A DNA stretch of 64,000 bases from an uncultured Marinifilum sp. GTDB taxonomy: Bacteria > Bacteroidota > Bacteroidia > Bacteroidales > Marinifilaceae. Of the stretch, positions 27,001 through 35,733 are shown piece by piece (within the stretch, counting starts at the first letter, position 1; each line of letters begins with the position of its first letter). Under the pieces are notes generated by a model. It saw nothing but the letters and a program-made list of their open reading frames with translations. It was not told the DNA's origin and did not search any database. The DNA is taken from positions 4,266,923 to 4,330,922 of the forward strand of contig NZ_OY781918.1 of assembly GCF_963677195.1 (NCBI RefSeq), given 5' to 3'. The position numbers were made by a program, and so were the translations under genes.

Positions 27001-29251
27001 CATTCGAATCTTCTATGACCAAACTATAACTTCCAGCACTTAAATTTCCAATTACAACTTCAGTATCTGCACTATCAACATTATCTTTTTGTGAGTATAA
27101 TCCTTTAGATAAGGTATAAGTATAAGGCTTGGTTCCCCCACGTATTTTAAATTTTACTTCACCATCGGCATATCCATTACAGCTAATATGAATTTCCTTA
27201 CCAATTACCTTTTTAGTTCGCACAAAATCATAAATTTCAACAGCTTCGTTTTCTTCAAATGTTCTTTCAATATTTGAAGCACAACCATGACTCTCTTTTG
27301 CATAAAATGTGTGAGAGCCTGCATTCACATCAAAATCAATCAATTCATTCGAAATAGGTGAATTACTATCAATTTCCTTATCTAAATCAAATTGATAGGT
27401 ACCACTCCCTCCTTGTGCAGATACTTGAAAATTAGTAGTTGCCCCGAAACAGGAAATTATTGGTAGGTTCTCATCCGCAACTATAAACTCAAATTCAAGA
27501 TCTCTGGTTAATACAGCTGTTCCTTGACCGATACAACCAGCAACATCTTCTATGTACAAAGGAATATTCTTCCCTTCACCATAACCTGGCAATTCTAACG
27601 CATCGGCTAAAACTCTGGGTTTTGTACTAATATTATCATTATCCAAACTATACTTATAGCCGCCAAGCCCACCTTTAGCGGTGATATTGTCTATATCAAC
27701 AACATATTGATCACACTTACTATTCGAGATAAATTGTGCATATTTCTCCAATTCTATTTTATCATTTTCAATTATTGTAAAAGGCACTGTTTCATGCCCC
27801 AACAAAAAGAATCCATTATATTTCGTTTTGTCTTTGTCTTCATAATTCTCAGTATTGGATGGATTAAATCCATTACTAACAGTTAGTTCATAATCTCCCT
27901 CACTTAAATTATAAAAGGTAAACTCGGATGTTTCGAAAGTTTTCGAATCAGAATATGTATCATCTGTTTTCCACACTGTTGCCCTATATGCCACAACACC
28001 ACCATTGGTACCTAAATCACCATCAACTTTTATCTTTATTTCTCCATCGCTTCCTCCAAAACATGTAACAGTCTTTTTATCGCCCCCCGAAATTGGCTGT
28101 ATATCTGGATAATGCGGGAATACATCCACAATTATTACTTTATCCTCCTCTATACATCGTAAAGGATCTTTGCCATCAGTACGAACTATCGTTTGAACTT
28201 TAAACTTAAAATTCCGATGGAATTTATTCGATTCAGGTAATTGGTAATCACACGTTCCATCCGATGTAATATTTGATCCTGTTTTACTGTCAATGGCTGG
28301 TACAAACACAGGAATATCTTCGTATTCATCTATTAAATTATCATAATAAAATTGATACAAAGGACTATCAAATCCTTCGTGAATTACAAATAATTCACAA
28401 TATCTAGTAAGAGTTCTAATTTCTTCGTTTGTAAGACTAGAATAAAGGTTAGGATTTGCTTCCTCTTCTGCTGTAAGTTCTCGTCCCAATGCTGTAGCCC
28501 ATGGAAAAGAACCATAAGTACCTTCATAGGCATCAATAAACATATAACTAACAACCTTTTGCCCTGTTGCATCAGGAGTTGTTGCATTATCAATTTGCAC
28601 CGACCATTCATACTCAAAGTTAGCACCTTCAGGTTTATCTACTTTTAAAGGTACTACTGAACCTTCCTCAAAGCTAGTTTCATCTGCAGAAGGACTTGTA
28701 ATTTCTATTGAGGGTGGTGTAATGTAATATTCTACTTCAATCATCCAACATGAATGTACATCACTCCCCTTAGCACTTTCAATTTTTTTCGTATGCCATC
28801 CCGGTGAATTATTATCCTCCAAAAGTGATTTCACACTAAAATCACCATACTGTACATGTTTATCAGAACTATTTCCTCCGTCATGTTCCCATCCTTTAAA
28901 ACTAAAAGTATAATCTGAATCCGAATAATAATCTACTAATGTTTTACCTGATAATTTAACTTTCTTTTTATAAAGCCAATACCCAGGTAAATAATCATGA
29001 TCAAAATCTTGCCAATACGATTTATCAATCTTAATTCCACTAGCGAATACATAATCTTGCTCTACATCATTTTTCCAAAACCTTAACCTACACTCTGCCC
29101 AACTATCATTATCATGAATATATCTCCCACATATTTTATTTAATCTTATCTCAATCTCCACCTCCCCATTGTAAACCAAATCTTGCGCTTTTACAGAAAA
29201 AATTCCAAATAAAAAAGCAAGTATAAAAAAGAGTAAAAATCTAAATTTCAT
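21098..29251 (-). CDS. Giant SprB-repeat surface protein with type A T9SS sorting domain
   Basis: A 2717-aa protein. Signal peptide 1-22 (FLLFFILAFLFGIFSVKAQ), an N-terminal region of about 400 residues with no recognised fold, then about 23 SprB-type repeats of 75-110 residues (pattern: C-x-G-x-x-D/G-G, GG-x-x-P-Y-x-Y, L-x-A-G-x-Y, D-x-x-G-C). SprB-like repeats occur in the F. johnsoniae gliding adhesin. Repeats at about 770-1310 and 1420-1972 correspond unit by unit. The end has KLYPNPNRGDFHLNL and a beta-rich tail to VLKFLVF, the type A C-terminal signal for secretion by T9SS and surface anchoring. Last gene of the operon. Likely a long surface fibre or adhesin; gliding itself is not implied. 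Confidence 0.9.
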   Translation of the reverse strand: MKFRFLLFFILAFLFGIFSVKAQDLVYNGEVEIEIRLNKICGRYIHDNDSWAECRLRFWKNDVEQDYVFASGIKIDKSYWQDFDHDYLPGYWLYKKKVKLSGKTLVDYYSDSDYTFSFKGWEHDGGNSSDKHVQYGDFSVKSLLEDNNSPGWHTKKIESAKGSDVHSCWMIEVEYYITPPSIEITSPSADETSFEEGSVVPLKVDKPEGANFEYEWSVQIDNATTPDATGQKVVSYMFIDAYEGTYGSFPWATALGRELTAEEEANPNLYSSLTNEEIRTLTRYCELFVIHEGFDSPLYQFYYDNLIDEYEDIPVFVPAIDSKTGSNITSDGTCDYQLPESNKFHRNFKFKVQTIVRTDGKDPLRCIEEDKVIIVDVFPHYPDIQPISGGDKKTVTCFGGSDGEIKIKVDGDLGTNGGVVAYRATVWKTDDTYSDSKTFETSEFTFYNLSEGDYELTVSNGFNPSNTENYEDKDKTKYNGFFLLGHETVPFTIIENDKIELEKYAQFISNSKCDQYVVDIDNITAKGGLGGYKYSLDNDNISTKPRVLADALELPGYGEGKNIPLYIEDVAGCIGQGTAVLTRDLEFEFIVADENLPIISCFGATTNFQVSAQGGSGTYQFDLDKEIDSNSPISNELIDFDVNAGSHTFYAKESHGCASNIERTFEENEAVEIYDFVRTKKVIGKEIHISCNGYADGEVKFKIRGGTKPYTYTLSKGLYSQKDNVDSADTEVVIGNLSAGSYSLVIEDSNGCSLGSDKTFELKEPSEVQVTPTYADYSGFNYKCFGDVETIELEVSEGIAPYSLKYGSTNKEINISGGTTGFDVQGTKPQIEISDALGCKPNFKVELKEPAVLGLNLFPNNYTSGSGEVYNIKQFGETDEIRVKASGGIAPYTIKLLKDDVEIDSEQSENGDCLFTGVKAGTYKVSVTGKHLGCSETTVITLKEPEKLELPITYHKTNGFDIACKGLKGGITVKPIGGISPYALTVNGVGVSRSFTNLGNLEKDINEMPAGTYNLILRDSYNVELASEVILIEPEKLSLNLSTTVYQGGFQIKCSDLLGYVDVTPEGGAGTTYNLLQMCDGKSNVSKENTGATRFDNLDEGHYTYILTDINGCTIEESIEIKKPEELKINFGAVSIPSCHELDMGDDSKKEDGQIQLSINGGATLGYNTNIYQLVVGQPDIGLGQIEGNSPVFNSLETGNYKFVTVDANGCRVEDSQNLGQPDLLQIIEGDMTLVEPTCFDYDNGFWESDILGGTTRDGQYSYTITKEAEVNAGRVGKEFNQSNLSAGKYLVEIADDNGCYFKMENELRQPNFIVNQLFVLGVDILSEGGVANFDCFGSEDGSEIIVNGGTANYSVQIWKEGSLYQELNKVAEDVGVSAKNFGAGNYSILTTDSRGCQSNKVDFKLNQPEEIKFVRDAAKYVDDKTGEVFDFTCFGARETIGVMVEGGFAPYQITYNGETNVISESGGYVDFEVTGTGPVFDIVDAKNCPKQYKPILKEPLELQLELSSNLYESNKAEQYQIKCFGATDSIWARATGGITPYTFELFDASNTKMVTKHANEEVFFEDLPAGIYNVKVTGAYNTDCFVESAITLKQPDPIQSNIILSNFEGFEIRCNGLTDSVKVQALGGISPYKLKLTNVSIVQEFEDVSNEIQTFKNIPAGKYQLSITDKLEACEYKKEIVLTEPTAIGFDIETSHYEGDFEIRCSYLRDSVKITPLGGIPITSTSEYTIEQTDERGDRQLGNVAVDENLVFKNLDAGMFSYTVSDVNRCKLNKIIELRKPDSLEITGIDFTIPTCHEKDMGDISKRSDGEIKVQIQGGVSFGGGYYDYLLNKMPHSETTDRLDSIRGITNAVFKSLETGEYIIEVRDINACRIKIDEQQLQQADWLHIEKFNLVIPQCYEAKDGFLESEIIGGISATGNYSYVLSKNGEAFRNGSTGIEWNQDQLGKGKYIIEITDDLGCYFKQEEEMLQPDEMSIDFNVMGVTDFGNNDGAAQVRVSGGNGGYRYQWYHKGEKYLNGEHERIDDLYAGEYTVEVWDQNNCPYGNNDFGIANGLKKTVSIKEPGSKLSIVANPVMTSYYGAEDGGLQVSAVGGWPYAVWPGYEFSLNHGDWTITNQFENLKAGLYHVRVRDSKGVLDSIEVEVEEPDEIIIQLEKRDCLCNRDNSGEVTVRANGGTAPYTYAINYAIDFNRSNEFTGLKAGSYRIFVKDKLGNVQSKYVDIEEPEALNIEFIDLKHSTCNSSNGSVQIQIFGGSPDYYVDWGDFYPNDKLHPNNLRAKEYFIEVTDANSCTSTKSFLVEEMSGPEISLKQLKEVSCHESKDGEIVIEVNNGTTPYDIVWRGLDDSYSTVVNQLGKGSYSVTVSDANNCFDEAEYEITGPEELELYVSSLQSPNCVGINDGSILMTAIGGSPEYIYSLNEESNKQGWFNNLGAGEMMLQVTDVNGCKKELEAELTAPVPVTIELPNEYFLCKNQTEIVSSGIEGANSSWFYNDVQFSNEKEVELYQEGNYLLKLTTDKGCKAEHEFNLSYLDYEVVADFIIPVEAIVGDTIVAVDISWEMPDSVRWVFPNEMEVIKKQDASIWFRVLQAGSYDIGMYVFKNECSDYVEKIVNVANISTKRKAGFIQPKEAYVMEAKLYPNPNRGDFHLNLVLNKMEDVNIQIFDVQRAIKIDSRAGFNSAIYQFDFNDKSLFRAHKTYAVVILVGNEKRVLKFLVF
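23336..26940 (-). repeat. Six-unit super-repeat, tandemly duplicated inside the SprB-like gene
   Basis: Repeats in 25321-26940 and in 23336-24985 match in order. One pair is SCHELDMGDDSKKEDGQI with TCHEKDMGDISKRSDGEI; another is CYFKMENELRQP with CYFKQEEEMLQP. The offset is about 1.96-1.98 kb. Boundaries are approximate. Confidence 0.7.
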
Positions 29252-29301
29252 ATTAATGTTTTTTAGGATGTTAATAAAATGTGGCTTTCAACAACAATAA
29301 A

Positions 29302-31392
29302 CTAGTAATGAACATTATACACTTCGGTAAAAGGAGATTTTCCACCATCTTTGTAAATGGCTTGCAATCGATACTGATAATGGGTATTTAAAAGCACTTG
29401 AGTATCCTCAAACTGAGTTTTATTTTGGACCAAACAATAGAATTTCAACTTTTCGCCTTCTACCGCTTTATAGATGTTTACCTGTGCAATTTGTTTGTTG
29501 GCAGCTTTCCATTGCAACAATATATGCCCTTCGTATGTATTTGCCTCTACTTTTACCTCCTTTAATTCTGGACGGAAACCATCATCAGCAATCTCTGCTT
29601 GTAGCCATTTCTCAGCTGACGATTGATTTTTCGCTGCATCTTCGGCAATGATACAATACAGGTAAGCAACTCCCTTTTTTGCACTCTCATCTATGTAGGT
29701 TTGAATGGAATCGGCAATGGAAAAGTTTGCAATGGTATCACACAGGACACTCCCCTTCGACTTTCGAAGGAGTTTTTCAAATTTGGTATCTACAGAAAAA
29801 CTATGTACCCAACTTAATTTAATGCCGTCATCCATAATTTCATAATCTGAAAATATGGGTGGCACTGGTGGAATAGTATCTGGTTTCTGTAGCTGTAAAG
29901 CCTCACTTAACTCAGACTGATTAAAGCGCTGATCGATAGCTGCAACTTTGTAGTAAATTTTTGGTGTTAAATTGTACAAATCAATTGAGTCTACAAAAAA
30001 TGTATCTTGGGTATGTACTTTAGTAATCTGGCTAAATTCATCGACCATAAAATTTGATCGAAACACACGGTATCCATTTATATCTTTCTCTTTTCCTGCA
30101 CTCCAACTTAAATGCACCAAACCTGTGGAGTCTATTCTCCCTTTTAAGTTGACTGGTGGAGCCGGAGGAATACTATCCTGCAGTTGCACCAATAATGGAA
30201 CCGAATAAAAACTATCGTCGTTTACTCCTGTAGTTTTAATTTTATAATAATTGGTACTTAGAGGTTCCCTATCGATAAATGATCTAACACTCTTATTCAA
30301 TATTCCAGATACAGATTTAAAATTTCCATTTGGTGTATTGGCTCTTAACACCTCCGTATTTTTTACATATTGCCCACCATCCGAATCCAACTCCCAATAA
30401 ATCTCTGCTTCACCATTTTTATTAATTTGTTGGTCGAGATCAGCATAAGCAATTCTATATTGTGGTTTTCCCATTACCTTAACTGGTTCGGAATACGGTC
30501 CTTTTTCACCAAAAGCCGTTAATCCATAAATACGATACTGATACTCCTTTAGCAATTCGGGCAAAGAATCAGTCTTCATCATATCCATAGGAATATCACC
30601 ATCATCGCCGTAGGTTAATACAATTGGAGATTTGTTAATGGCATGGAAAGTTTTCCCATCATCATCCGAACGTTCTACCATATAGGCATTGTACACAGTC
30701 GATAGCAAAAACTGATTCCATATAACCATTGCTCTTTTTCCATCTACTTTGGTGTGCAAACCCAATGGTTTTTGCAATGGCTGATAATCGGCTACGCCTG
30801 TATAAACATAGCCTGTATCAATTTTGGCATTTAAATTTGTTGGGTAAACACGATACAAATACATTTCATTTTCTTTAATGTCTGTATCAACATAGTTTAA
30901 TCCCATTGCTTTGGAAACACGTGCTGACTGATCGGCTGCAAACATGGCAAAAGAGTATCTATTTTCCTGTTCTCGGGTTTTGTGAATCATCTGCATCATG
31001 GGGCTTTCTTTGGGGTCAACCAACTCAAACTCCTCACCATATAAAGCCTGGGCAGCCACACAAAGCCAATCGTAATCCATAACAGTAGAATCCTGCATGG
31101 CATTCTCCCACCATGCTTCATTTTTGGCTTTTATTCCTTCCTGCAACAACTTATATTCGGGTTGAGCCAACTGCTTGCCATTACGATACAAAACAAAACG
31201 CTCCAAAGTATAACCCAAAATATTTGCCTTTTTCCACAAAATATGATGATTAGGCGCCCAACGCAACAACACCTTATCTTTTTTAGGCGAAGCCAGAAGT
31301 GCTACACCACGCTTCACTTCAGTTTCCTTATCTTGTGAATAAACAAAACTTACACATAAACTCAATAAAAATATTGTTACTAAATGTTTCAT
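29302..31392 (-). CDS. Secreted multi-fibronectin type III protein
   Basis: A 696-aa protein with signal peptide 1-19 (HLVTIFLLSLCVSFVYSQ). At least four Fn3-like modules are visible from about residue 190 on, for example PPAPPVNLKGRIDSTGLVHL with LSWSAGKEKDINGYRVFRS, and PPVPPIFSDYEIMDDGIKLS. The N-terminal 180 residues are less clear. No T9SS sorting tail is seen, so it may stay in the periplasm or be held by a partner. It lies 50 bases upstream of the SprB-like gene in the same operon. A scaffold role is inference. Confidence 0.8.
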   Translation of the reverse strand: MKHLVTIFLLSLCVSFVYSQDKETEVKRGVALLASPKKDKVLLRWAPNHHILWKKANILGYTLERFVLYRNGKQLAQPEYKLLQEGIKAKNEAWWENAMQDSTVMDYDWLCVAAQALYGEEFELVDPKESPMMQMIHKTREQENRYSFAMFAADQSARVSKAMGLNYVDTDIKENEMYLYRVYPTNLNAKIDTGYVYTGVADYQPLQKPLGLHTKVDGKRAMVIWNQFLLSTVYNAYMVERSDDDGKTFHAINKSPIVLTYGDDGDIPMDMMKTDSLPELLKEYQYRIYGLTAFGEKGPYSEPVKVMGKPQYRIAYADLDQQINKNGEAEIYWELDSDGGQYVKNTEVLRANTPNGNFKSVSGILNKSVRSFIDREPLSTNYYKIKTTGVNDDSFYSVPLLVQLQDSIPPAPPVNLKGRIDSTGLVHLSWSAGKEKDINGYRVFRSNFMVDEFSQITKVHTQDTFFVDSIDLYNLTPKIYYKVAAIDQRFNQSELSEALQLQKPDTIPPVPPIFSDYEIMDDGIKLSWVHSFSVDTKFEKLLRKSKGSVLCDTIANFSIADSIQTYIDESAKKGVAYLYCIIAEDAAKNQSSAEKWLQAEIADDGFRPELKEVKVEANTYEGHILLQWKAANKQIAQVNIYKAVEGEKLKFYCLVQNKTQFEDTQVLLNTHYQYRLQAIYKDGGKSPFTEVYNVHY

Positions 31393-31468
31393 TGCTATTA
31401 AATTATTTCGAATCTTTTTGTCAAAATATGGGGAGCTTCAATGGCCACTCCCCAATTTTTAATCTATT

Positions 31469-33247
31469 TTATTGTGCTGGAGTATACTCCCAGAACTCTA
31501 ATGCTTCATTGTCTGTACCAATATATATTTTGTCATTTAAATTGAATGTAAAAAAATATGCACTAAAATTTATTGGACAATGAACATCTTCTACCATTTC
31601 TTCTATGGTAAAATCATAATCTTTAATACAAAAGACATCCTTATAGCCTTTTTTAAATACATCCTCGTTTTTCTCATCTTCTTTTGGAAACACAACGCTC
31701 CACCCAACTTCATAATATTTATTATTAATATCAAAACCATAATTACCATAGTAAATAGGCTCATTATTTTCCATATAAGTATCTGTTGCATAATCATAAA
31801 CAAGACCACTAATAAAAACATTATTTCCCCTCACAAACACACTTTCAACTATTCTTGAGTGTTTAAAATTACGAGAAGGGCAGTCAGAAAGTCGAATCCA
31901 TTCATCAGTATCAAGATTATACTTCCAAAGATCATTTTGATAATCTTCACTGACGTATCCCAAACCGTAATAGAACGTATTGTTCACAACAAAGCTTATT
32001 GCACCATTTCTTTCTACTCCAGGAAAATCTGCTCTTGCCTGAGAATAATCACCCAAAAAGTTGAAAGTTTTTAGTGTTTTCCCTTGTAGGATCAATAATT
32101 CCTCATCGATTACACCTACTGCATCTATTTCTTTATCTTGAAGGGATAAAATTTCCTTGTATAAAACCCAACTATTGCTATTGGGCTTGTATTGATATAA
32201 TTTTTTCTTATTCAAAACATATCCCAATTCATCTTTTGAAAAGCCAATACCTTTTCCCAGATTCGAATTTGGTAAATCTTGCTTTTTTGCCCATACTCCT
32301 GAAGGCAGGATTGTTAGCGAATTTCCTTTATCAAAAAACTGATATCCACTACCATTATAAACTTTTATAGTGGCTTCACCAGGCTGAAGATTTTCCGGTG
32401 CTGTAACATAAATATCATACCCTGTTGCAAAGCCAGTCCCTATTGTACTATAATTATAATATTCGCATAACTCCCCATTAATTTCAACATAAATATCTGG
32501 AACTAAGTCATCACCATTTTCCTTAACTGGCAACATCATTGGCGATATAAAAACAGTTAAACACTTACCTGATCTAAGATACTTCACTGGTAATGTGAAG
32601 TAATCGAAATATTTAAATGTAATTTCACTTTGACTTTGCACTCCATTTACAACTAAACTAAGTTCAATATCTTTATCTCCCTCATAACCATCTGGTGCAA
32701 TAAACGTAATTTCGGTTTCGGAAGCTTCCAATATTTCGGCCTCATATAAACCCAACTCTAGGGAAATAGCATCTTTGTTGGCAGTGAAGTATTTACCAGT
32801 AATGGTCACCTTAGTTCCTCCAGCACCTTCTTTAGGGTTGATATCAGTAATTTCTGGTTGTGCCATCGTAAAACTCATATCATACTTATTCATGTAAGTA
32901 TCGGTTTCGGTCTGTATAAAGGCATTGTAAGAATATTCTTTCCCTTGCTCTAAATTTTTTAATTCAAAAGAAATAATTCCTTCATTGGGGCTTCCCTCCA
33001 AGTATTGTATTGTGCCATCGTCTAGAGTTGAAATATCGTCGTAACCTTCTGCCCAAACAAACCCATATTTAAGAATAGGTTCGGAACCCGATTCTGTAAT
33101 TTCTGCATTAATAACAGCCGTGGTATTGGTAACATCCGTTGCTGAATTGACTTTTATAACTGGTGGCACAAAAGGTTCATCCTTATCACAACTGCTCATT
33201 AGTAGCAATACAAATACAATTAAATAGTAGTTTTTTAAACTTTTCAT
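31469..33247 (-). CDS. IPT/TIG and kelch-like lipoprotein
   Basis: A 592-aa lipoprotein: the lipobox is LLMSSCDKDE, with the acylated Cys at about residue 20. Modules: an Fn3-like domain (KVNSATDVTNTTAVINAEIT), an IPT/TIG domain (ITDINPKEGAGGTKVTITGK), then kelch-type beta-propeller repeats (WAKKQDLPNSNLGKGIGFS, ERNGAISFVVNNTFYYGLG, LWKYNLDTDEWIRLSDCPSR). This architecture is frequent in surface lipoproteins of Bacteroidota. Same operon, 40 bases after the 581-aa gene. Its N-terminal module resembles that of the lipoprotein at 40468, suggesting related partners. Confidence 0.8.
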   Translation of the reverse strand: MKSLKNYYLIVFVLLLMSSCDKDEPFVPPVIKVNSATDVTNTTAVINAEITESGSEPILKYGFVWAEGYDDISTLDDGTIQYLEGSPNEGIISFELKNLEQGKEYSYNAFIQTETDTYMNKYDMSFTMAQPEITDINPKEGAGGTKVTITGKYFTANKDAISLELGLYEAEILEASETEITFIAPDGYEGDKDIELSLVVNGVQSQSEITFKYFDYFTLPVKYLRSGKCLTVFISPMMLPVKENGDDLVPDIYVEINGELCEYYNYSTIGTGFATGYDIYVTAPENLQPGEATIKVYNGSGYQFFDKGNSLTILPSGVWAKKQDLPNSNLGKGIGFSKDELGYVLNKKKLYQYKPNSNSWVLYKEILSLQDKEIDAVGVIDEELLILQGKTLKTFNFLGDYSQARADFPGVERNGAISFVVNNTFYYGLGYVSEDYQNDLWKYNLDTDEWIRLSDCPSRNFKHSRIVESVFVRGNNVFISGLVYDYATDTYMENNEPIYYGNYGFDINNKYYEVGWSVVFPKEDEKNEDVFKKGYKDVFCIKDYDFTIEEMVEDVHCPINFSAYFFTFNLNDKIYIGTDNEALEFWEYTPAQ

Positions 33248-33287
33248 AGTTATTTTAACAATTATTGTAATATTTTATTCTTTTGTT

Positions 33288-35033
33288 CTACTCAATCCCT
33301 ATACACTCCAGGTAATCCGATACAAATCCATAAATACTTACAATATCGTTCTCGTATTCGCCATTCTCTATTTTCTCTATCACTTCGGGACAATCGGGTG
33401 CAAACTTTGCCAATTCCTTTTTAAAGGCATACTGAAACTTTAAAGAAGAGGTAGATTCTCCATAATCATTCCCAGGCTTTTGAAGAATTACAGCATCTTC
33501 GTAGCGATACATTTTTATTTTACTGGATTCAACATAAACAAAAGCAAAACGGCACTTTCGCGTCTGAATTTCCGCTCCACCTCTGGCTTCTTTATTGGCA
33601 TTGTATGAAAATTTTACCGGTACGTATTTATGAATAGATCCGGTATCGCCACCATTAAAACTACTCCTTGTAAGATATTTACAATTCTTAGCTTTAAACA
33701 TTCTCTTGTTAATTCTCCCCAAAGAATCAATGGTCAGTAGAGTAGCACTTTTCCCATCCAAATACGATGGATCCTTTATTGTACTACTTTTTAGTTCGGT
33801 ATTTACTTTTACGTAGCCCTCGTGCTTATCTCCCTCATTGGTTTCTACTCCGCCATACAGGTAGCCCAATGCTTTAAACCTTAAATAATTCTCATGCTCC
33901 TTTAGCAATTCTTTATTTTTTTTCGAAAAGGAAACCGAAGTAAAATCTCGTTTAAAATTTCCATTCTCGTCGGTATGTAGTTTTCTTAAATCGATTCTTT
34001 TTTGAACCATTTCGTTAAAAACAGTACTGCTCTTTCTCGAATTTAACTCATTAACTTTTGCGTTATAGAAAATGGTTTTCTCATTATCGCCCAATACATA
34101 GTTTGCACTGATAACATTGGCATATAAAGCCCATAGCACTTTCCTATCCTTTTTGTCGCTCTGCTCGTAATCTTTTGTTTTCTCCAACCAAAATTCGATA
34201 CATTTTTTCCCTTGCTCCTGTAATTTTAATTGATTAGCATCGGTAAATGGCAATGAAAACAAAGCCATATATTCACTGGTAAGTTTGTTGATTTCTGTAA
34301 AATCGTAGCCTTTCTTTTTCTTTACCAGATAAAAAGGAATTTGAGTTTTACCTACATAAAAGTCGAGTTTGCTTACCAAAGGTTTACCCAGGTATTTTGT
34401 AAAGTAAGCCACCCCTTCGTACAAATCCTCCTTGTATTTTTCTATGTTCTTTTTAATTCTGCTTACAATTAGATCCTTAGCCAACTTGCGACTCGTAATT
34501 TTTTGCTTTTTATAGGCCTTAATCTCTGTAATTGGAAACTCATGCTTTTTGTTTTCCTCATAATATTTTGTTCCTGCTTTATCGCTGGCAATAATTTGAA
34601 CTTCGCAATAAGCCGTTAACTTGCTTTTGTAAGCAGCAATACTATCGCCTTTTTGCCTGTTGTCTTTTACTTCAACTTTAAACTTTACATCCTTATAGCT
34701 TATTTTTACAGTAAGTAAAGTATCCCAATAGTCCGAATGCCTTAAATAATCGAACTGGTTTAATGCAAGAGAATTAAATATACTTCCGTTTTTTAATCTA
34801 TCTTCCTCTAATTTTACTGGCTCTAAATTTATCTCATCCATTTTTCGGACCGACTCGAATTTAATTTTTCTTAAATCGATTGGAGCATAAACAATTTCGT
34901 ACTTGTTTATACTAGCAGGTACTACTGTAGATGGCAAATGCCATTCTTTAAAATAAACAAGTTTCTCTTTTGCTTTTTGGGCAAATACACTAGTAGAGAT
35001 AAATAAGGTTAAAATAATCAGCTTGTATTTCAT
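33288..35033 (-). CDS. Secreted protein of unknown function (581 aa)
   Basis: Signal peptide 1-18 (KLIILTLFISTSVFAQ) followed by a lysine-rich mature protein with no family I recognise. The N-terminal part (about 20-130) looks beta-rich; the middle (about 170-330) is helical; the end contains Cys-Pro (FAPDCPEVIEKIENG). No membrane helix, lipobox or T9SS tail. It follows the two small membrane genes by 89 bases and precedes the TIG/kelch lipoprotein by 40, so it belongs to the operon. It may be a periplasmic accessory factor, but nothing in the sequence proves a role. Confidence 0.7.
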   Translation of the reverse strand: MKYKLIILTLFISTSVFAQKAKEKLVYFKEWHLPSTVVPASINKYEIVYAPIDLRKIKFESVRKMDEINLEPVKLEEDRLKNGSIFNSLALNQFDYLRHSDYWDTLLTVKISYKDVKFKVEVKDNRQKGDSIAAYKSKLTAYCEVQIIASDKAGTKYYEENKKHEFPITEIKAYKKQKITSRKLAKDLIVSRIKKNIEKYKEDLYEGVAYFTKYLGKPLVSKLDFYVGKTQIPFYLVKKKKGYDFTEINKLTSEYMALFSLPFTDANQLKLQEQGKKCIEFWLEKTKDYEQSDKKDRKVLWALYANVISANYVLGDNEKTIFYNAKVNELNSRKSSTVFNEMVQKRIDLRKLHTDENGNFKRDFTSVSFSKKNKELLKEHENYLRFKALGYLYGGVETNEGDKHEGYVKVNTELKSSTIKDPSYLDGKSATLLTIDSLGRINKRMFKAKNCKYLTRSSFNGGDTGSIHKYVPVKFSYNANKEARGGAEIQTRKCRFAFVYVESSKIKMYRYEDAVILQKPGNDYGESTSSLKFQYAFKKELAKFAPDCPEVIEKIENGEYENDIVSIYGFVSDYLECIGIE

Positions 35034-35088
35034 AGTTTTTATTAGGTTTTCGATAATTAATTCAGAAATTTTATTGGGATTCTATAAA

Positions 35089-35109
35089 CCACACGATGCA
35101 ATCGTGCGG
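35089..35109. repeat. REP-like palindrome between the 163-aa and 581-aa genes
   Basis: CACGAT-GCA-ATCGTG core hairpin with two more flanking C-G pairs. No T-tract follows on the minus strand, so a terminator is unlikely. Confidence 0.55.
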
Positions 35110-35122
35110 AAGCAGGGGGTAT

Positions 35123-35614
35123 TTATACCTTAGAATCATCTTCTCCAAAATAATCTGCATTATACTTTATTAAATAAAATACGGACATCACTGTAAACAA
35201 AATTCCAGCTAAAGTAAAAAACCAAGCCATCCAATATGGTGGCTTATAAGCCATTACCATTTGATCATTTACAACTATCTGTCTTATATATACGCCATTT
35301 AGATCTGTCCACACTTTTATTGAATCTCCTATTTTATACTCATAAGGTTCAATTATCTTTCGTTCTTTTCTCCTATCCGCATAATACAAACCTGTATCTA
35401 TTTTCACATAAAATAAATTCATTTCCAAATCTATTCCTTCGTCGTAATAAGATGTTTCCCCAAACGAATTTAAAGCACCACTATGCAACTCCAAACCTTT
35501 AGGTGTTTCTGGAATATCTTTAAACATATGTACTCCTCCTATCAATGAAGCTATTCCAAAAGGAAGTCCAACAAAAAGGGCTCTTAAATATCCACTCTTT
35601 TTAAATATGTTCAT
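35123..35614 (-). CDS. Two-helix membrane protein, candidate immunity protein
   Basis: A 163-aa protein with one hydrophobic helix near the N-terminus (LRALFVGLPFGIASLIGGVH) and one near the C-terminus (MAWFFTLAGILFTVMSVFYL). Between them is a soluble domain of about 90 residues with a beta-rich pattern (YEYKIGDSIKVWTDLNGVYI), similar in layout to DUF3592-type proteins. Its ATG overlaps by four bases (ATGA) the end of the interrupted frame upstream, so the two were translationally coupled. Position right after the candidate toxin suggests membrane-located immunity; this is inference. Confidence 0.7.
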   Translation of the reverse strand: MNIFKKSGYLRALFVGLPFGIASLIGGVHMFKDIPETPKGLELHSGALNSFGETSYYDEGIDLEMNLFYVKIDTGLYYADRRKERKIIEPYEYKIGDSIKVWTDLNGVYIRQIVVNDQMVMAYKPPYWMAWFFTLAGILFTVMSVFYLIKYNADYFGEDDSKV

Positions 35615-35733
35615 TTTATTGCTTTTAATTTTTCAATTTCTCTACCAATAAGCTTATACAATTCTGGATATTTATCTTTTAATTGCTTCAACTTAAACTC
35701 ATCAATTTTCCCCCACGCAGTAGCGGGGGGCAA
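35611..35733 (-). pseudogene. In-frame coding remnant after the 86-aa gene
   Basis: The frame of the 86-aa gene continues past its TAG for exactly 40 more codons to a TGA that overlaps the next ATG. It reads LPPATAWG, then a typical coding sequence KIDEFKLKQLKDKYPELYKL and further to EKLKAIK. The non-protein-like start coincides with a palindrome (35710-35730). The simplest reading is that an insert brought a stop into a gene that was once about 120 codons long. Confidence 0.65.
35710..35730. repeat. GC-rich imperfect palindrome at the premature stop
   Basis: CCCCCACGCAGTAGCGGGGGG stands out as GC-rich in an AT-rich setting, flanked on each side by A/T-rich AAAAT-like bases. Looks like an inserted REP-type unit. 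Confidence 0.65.

Noticed and set aside
21098..29251. SprB-like protein as evidence for gliding motility genes
   Set aside because: No gliding or core T9SS genes (gldK-N, sprA, sprE, sprT, sprC, sprD) are in the window, so only a surface-fibre role can be proposed.
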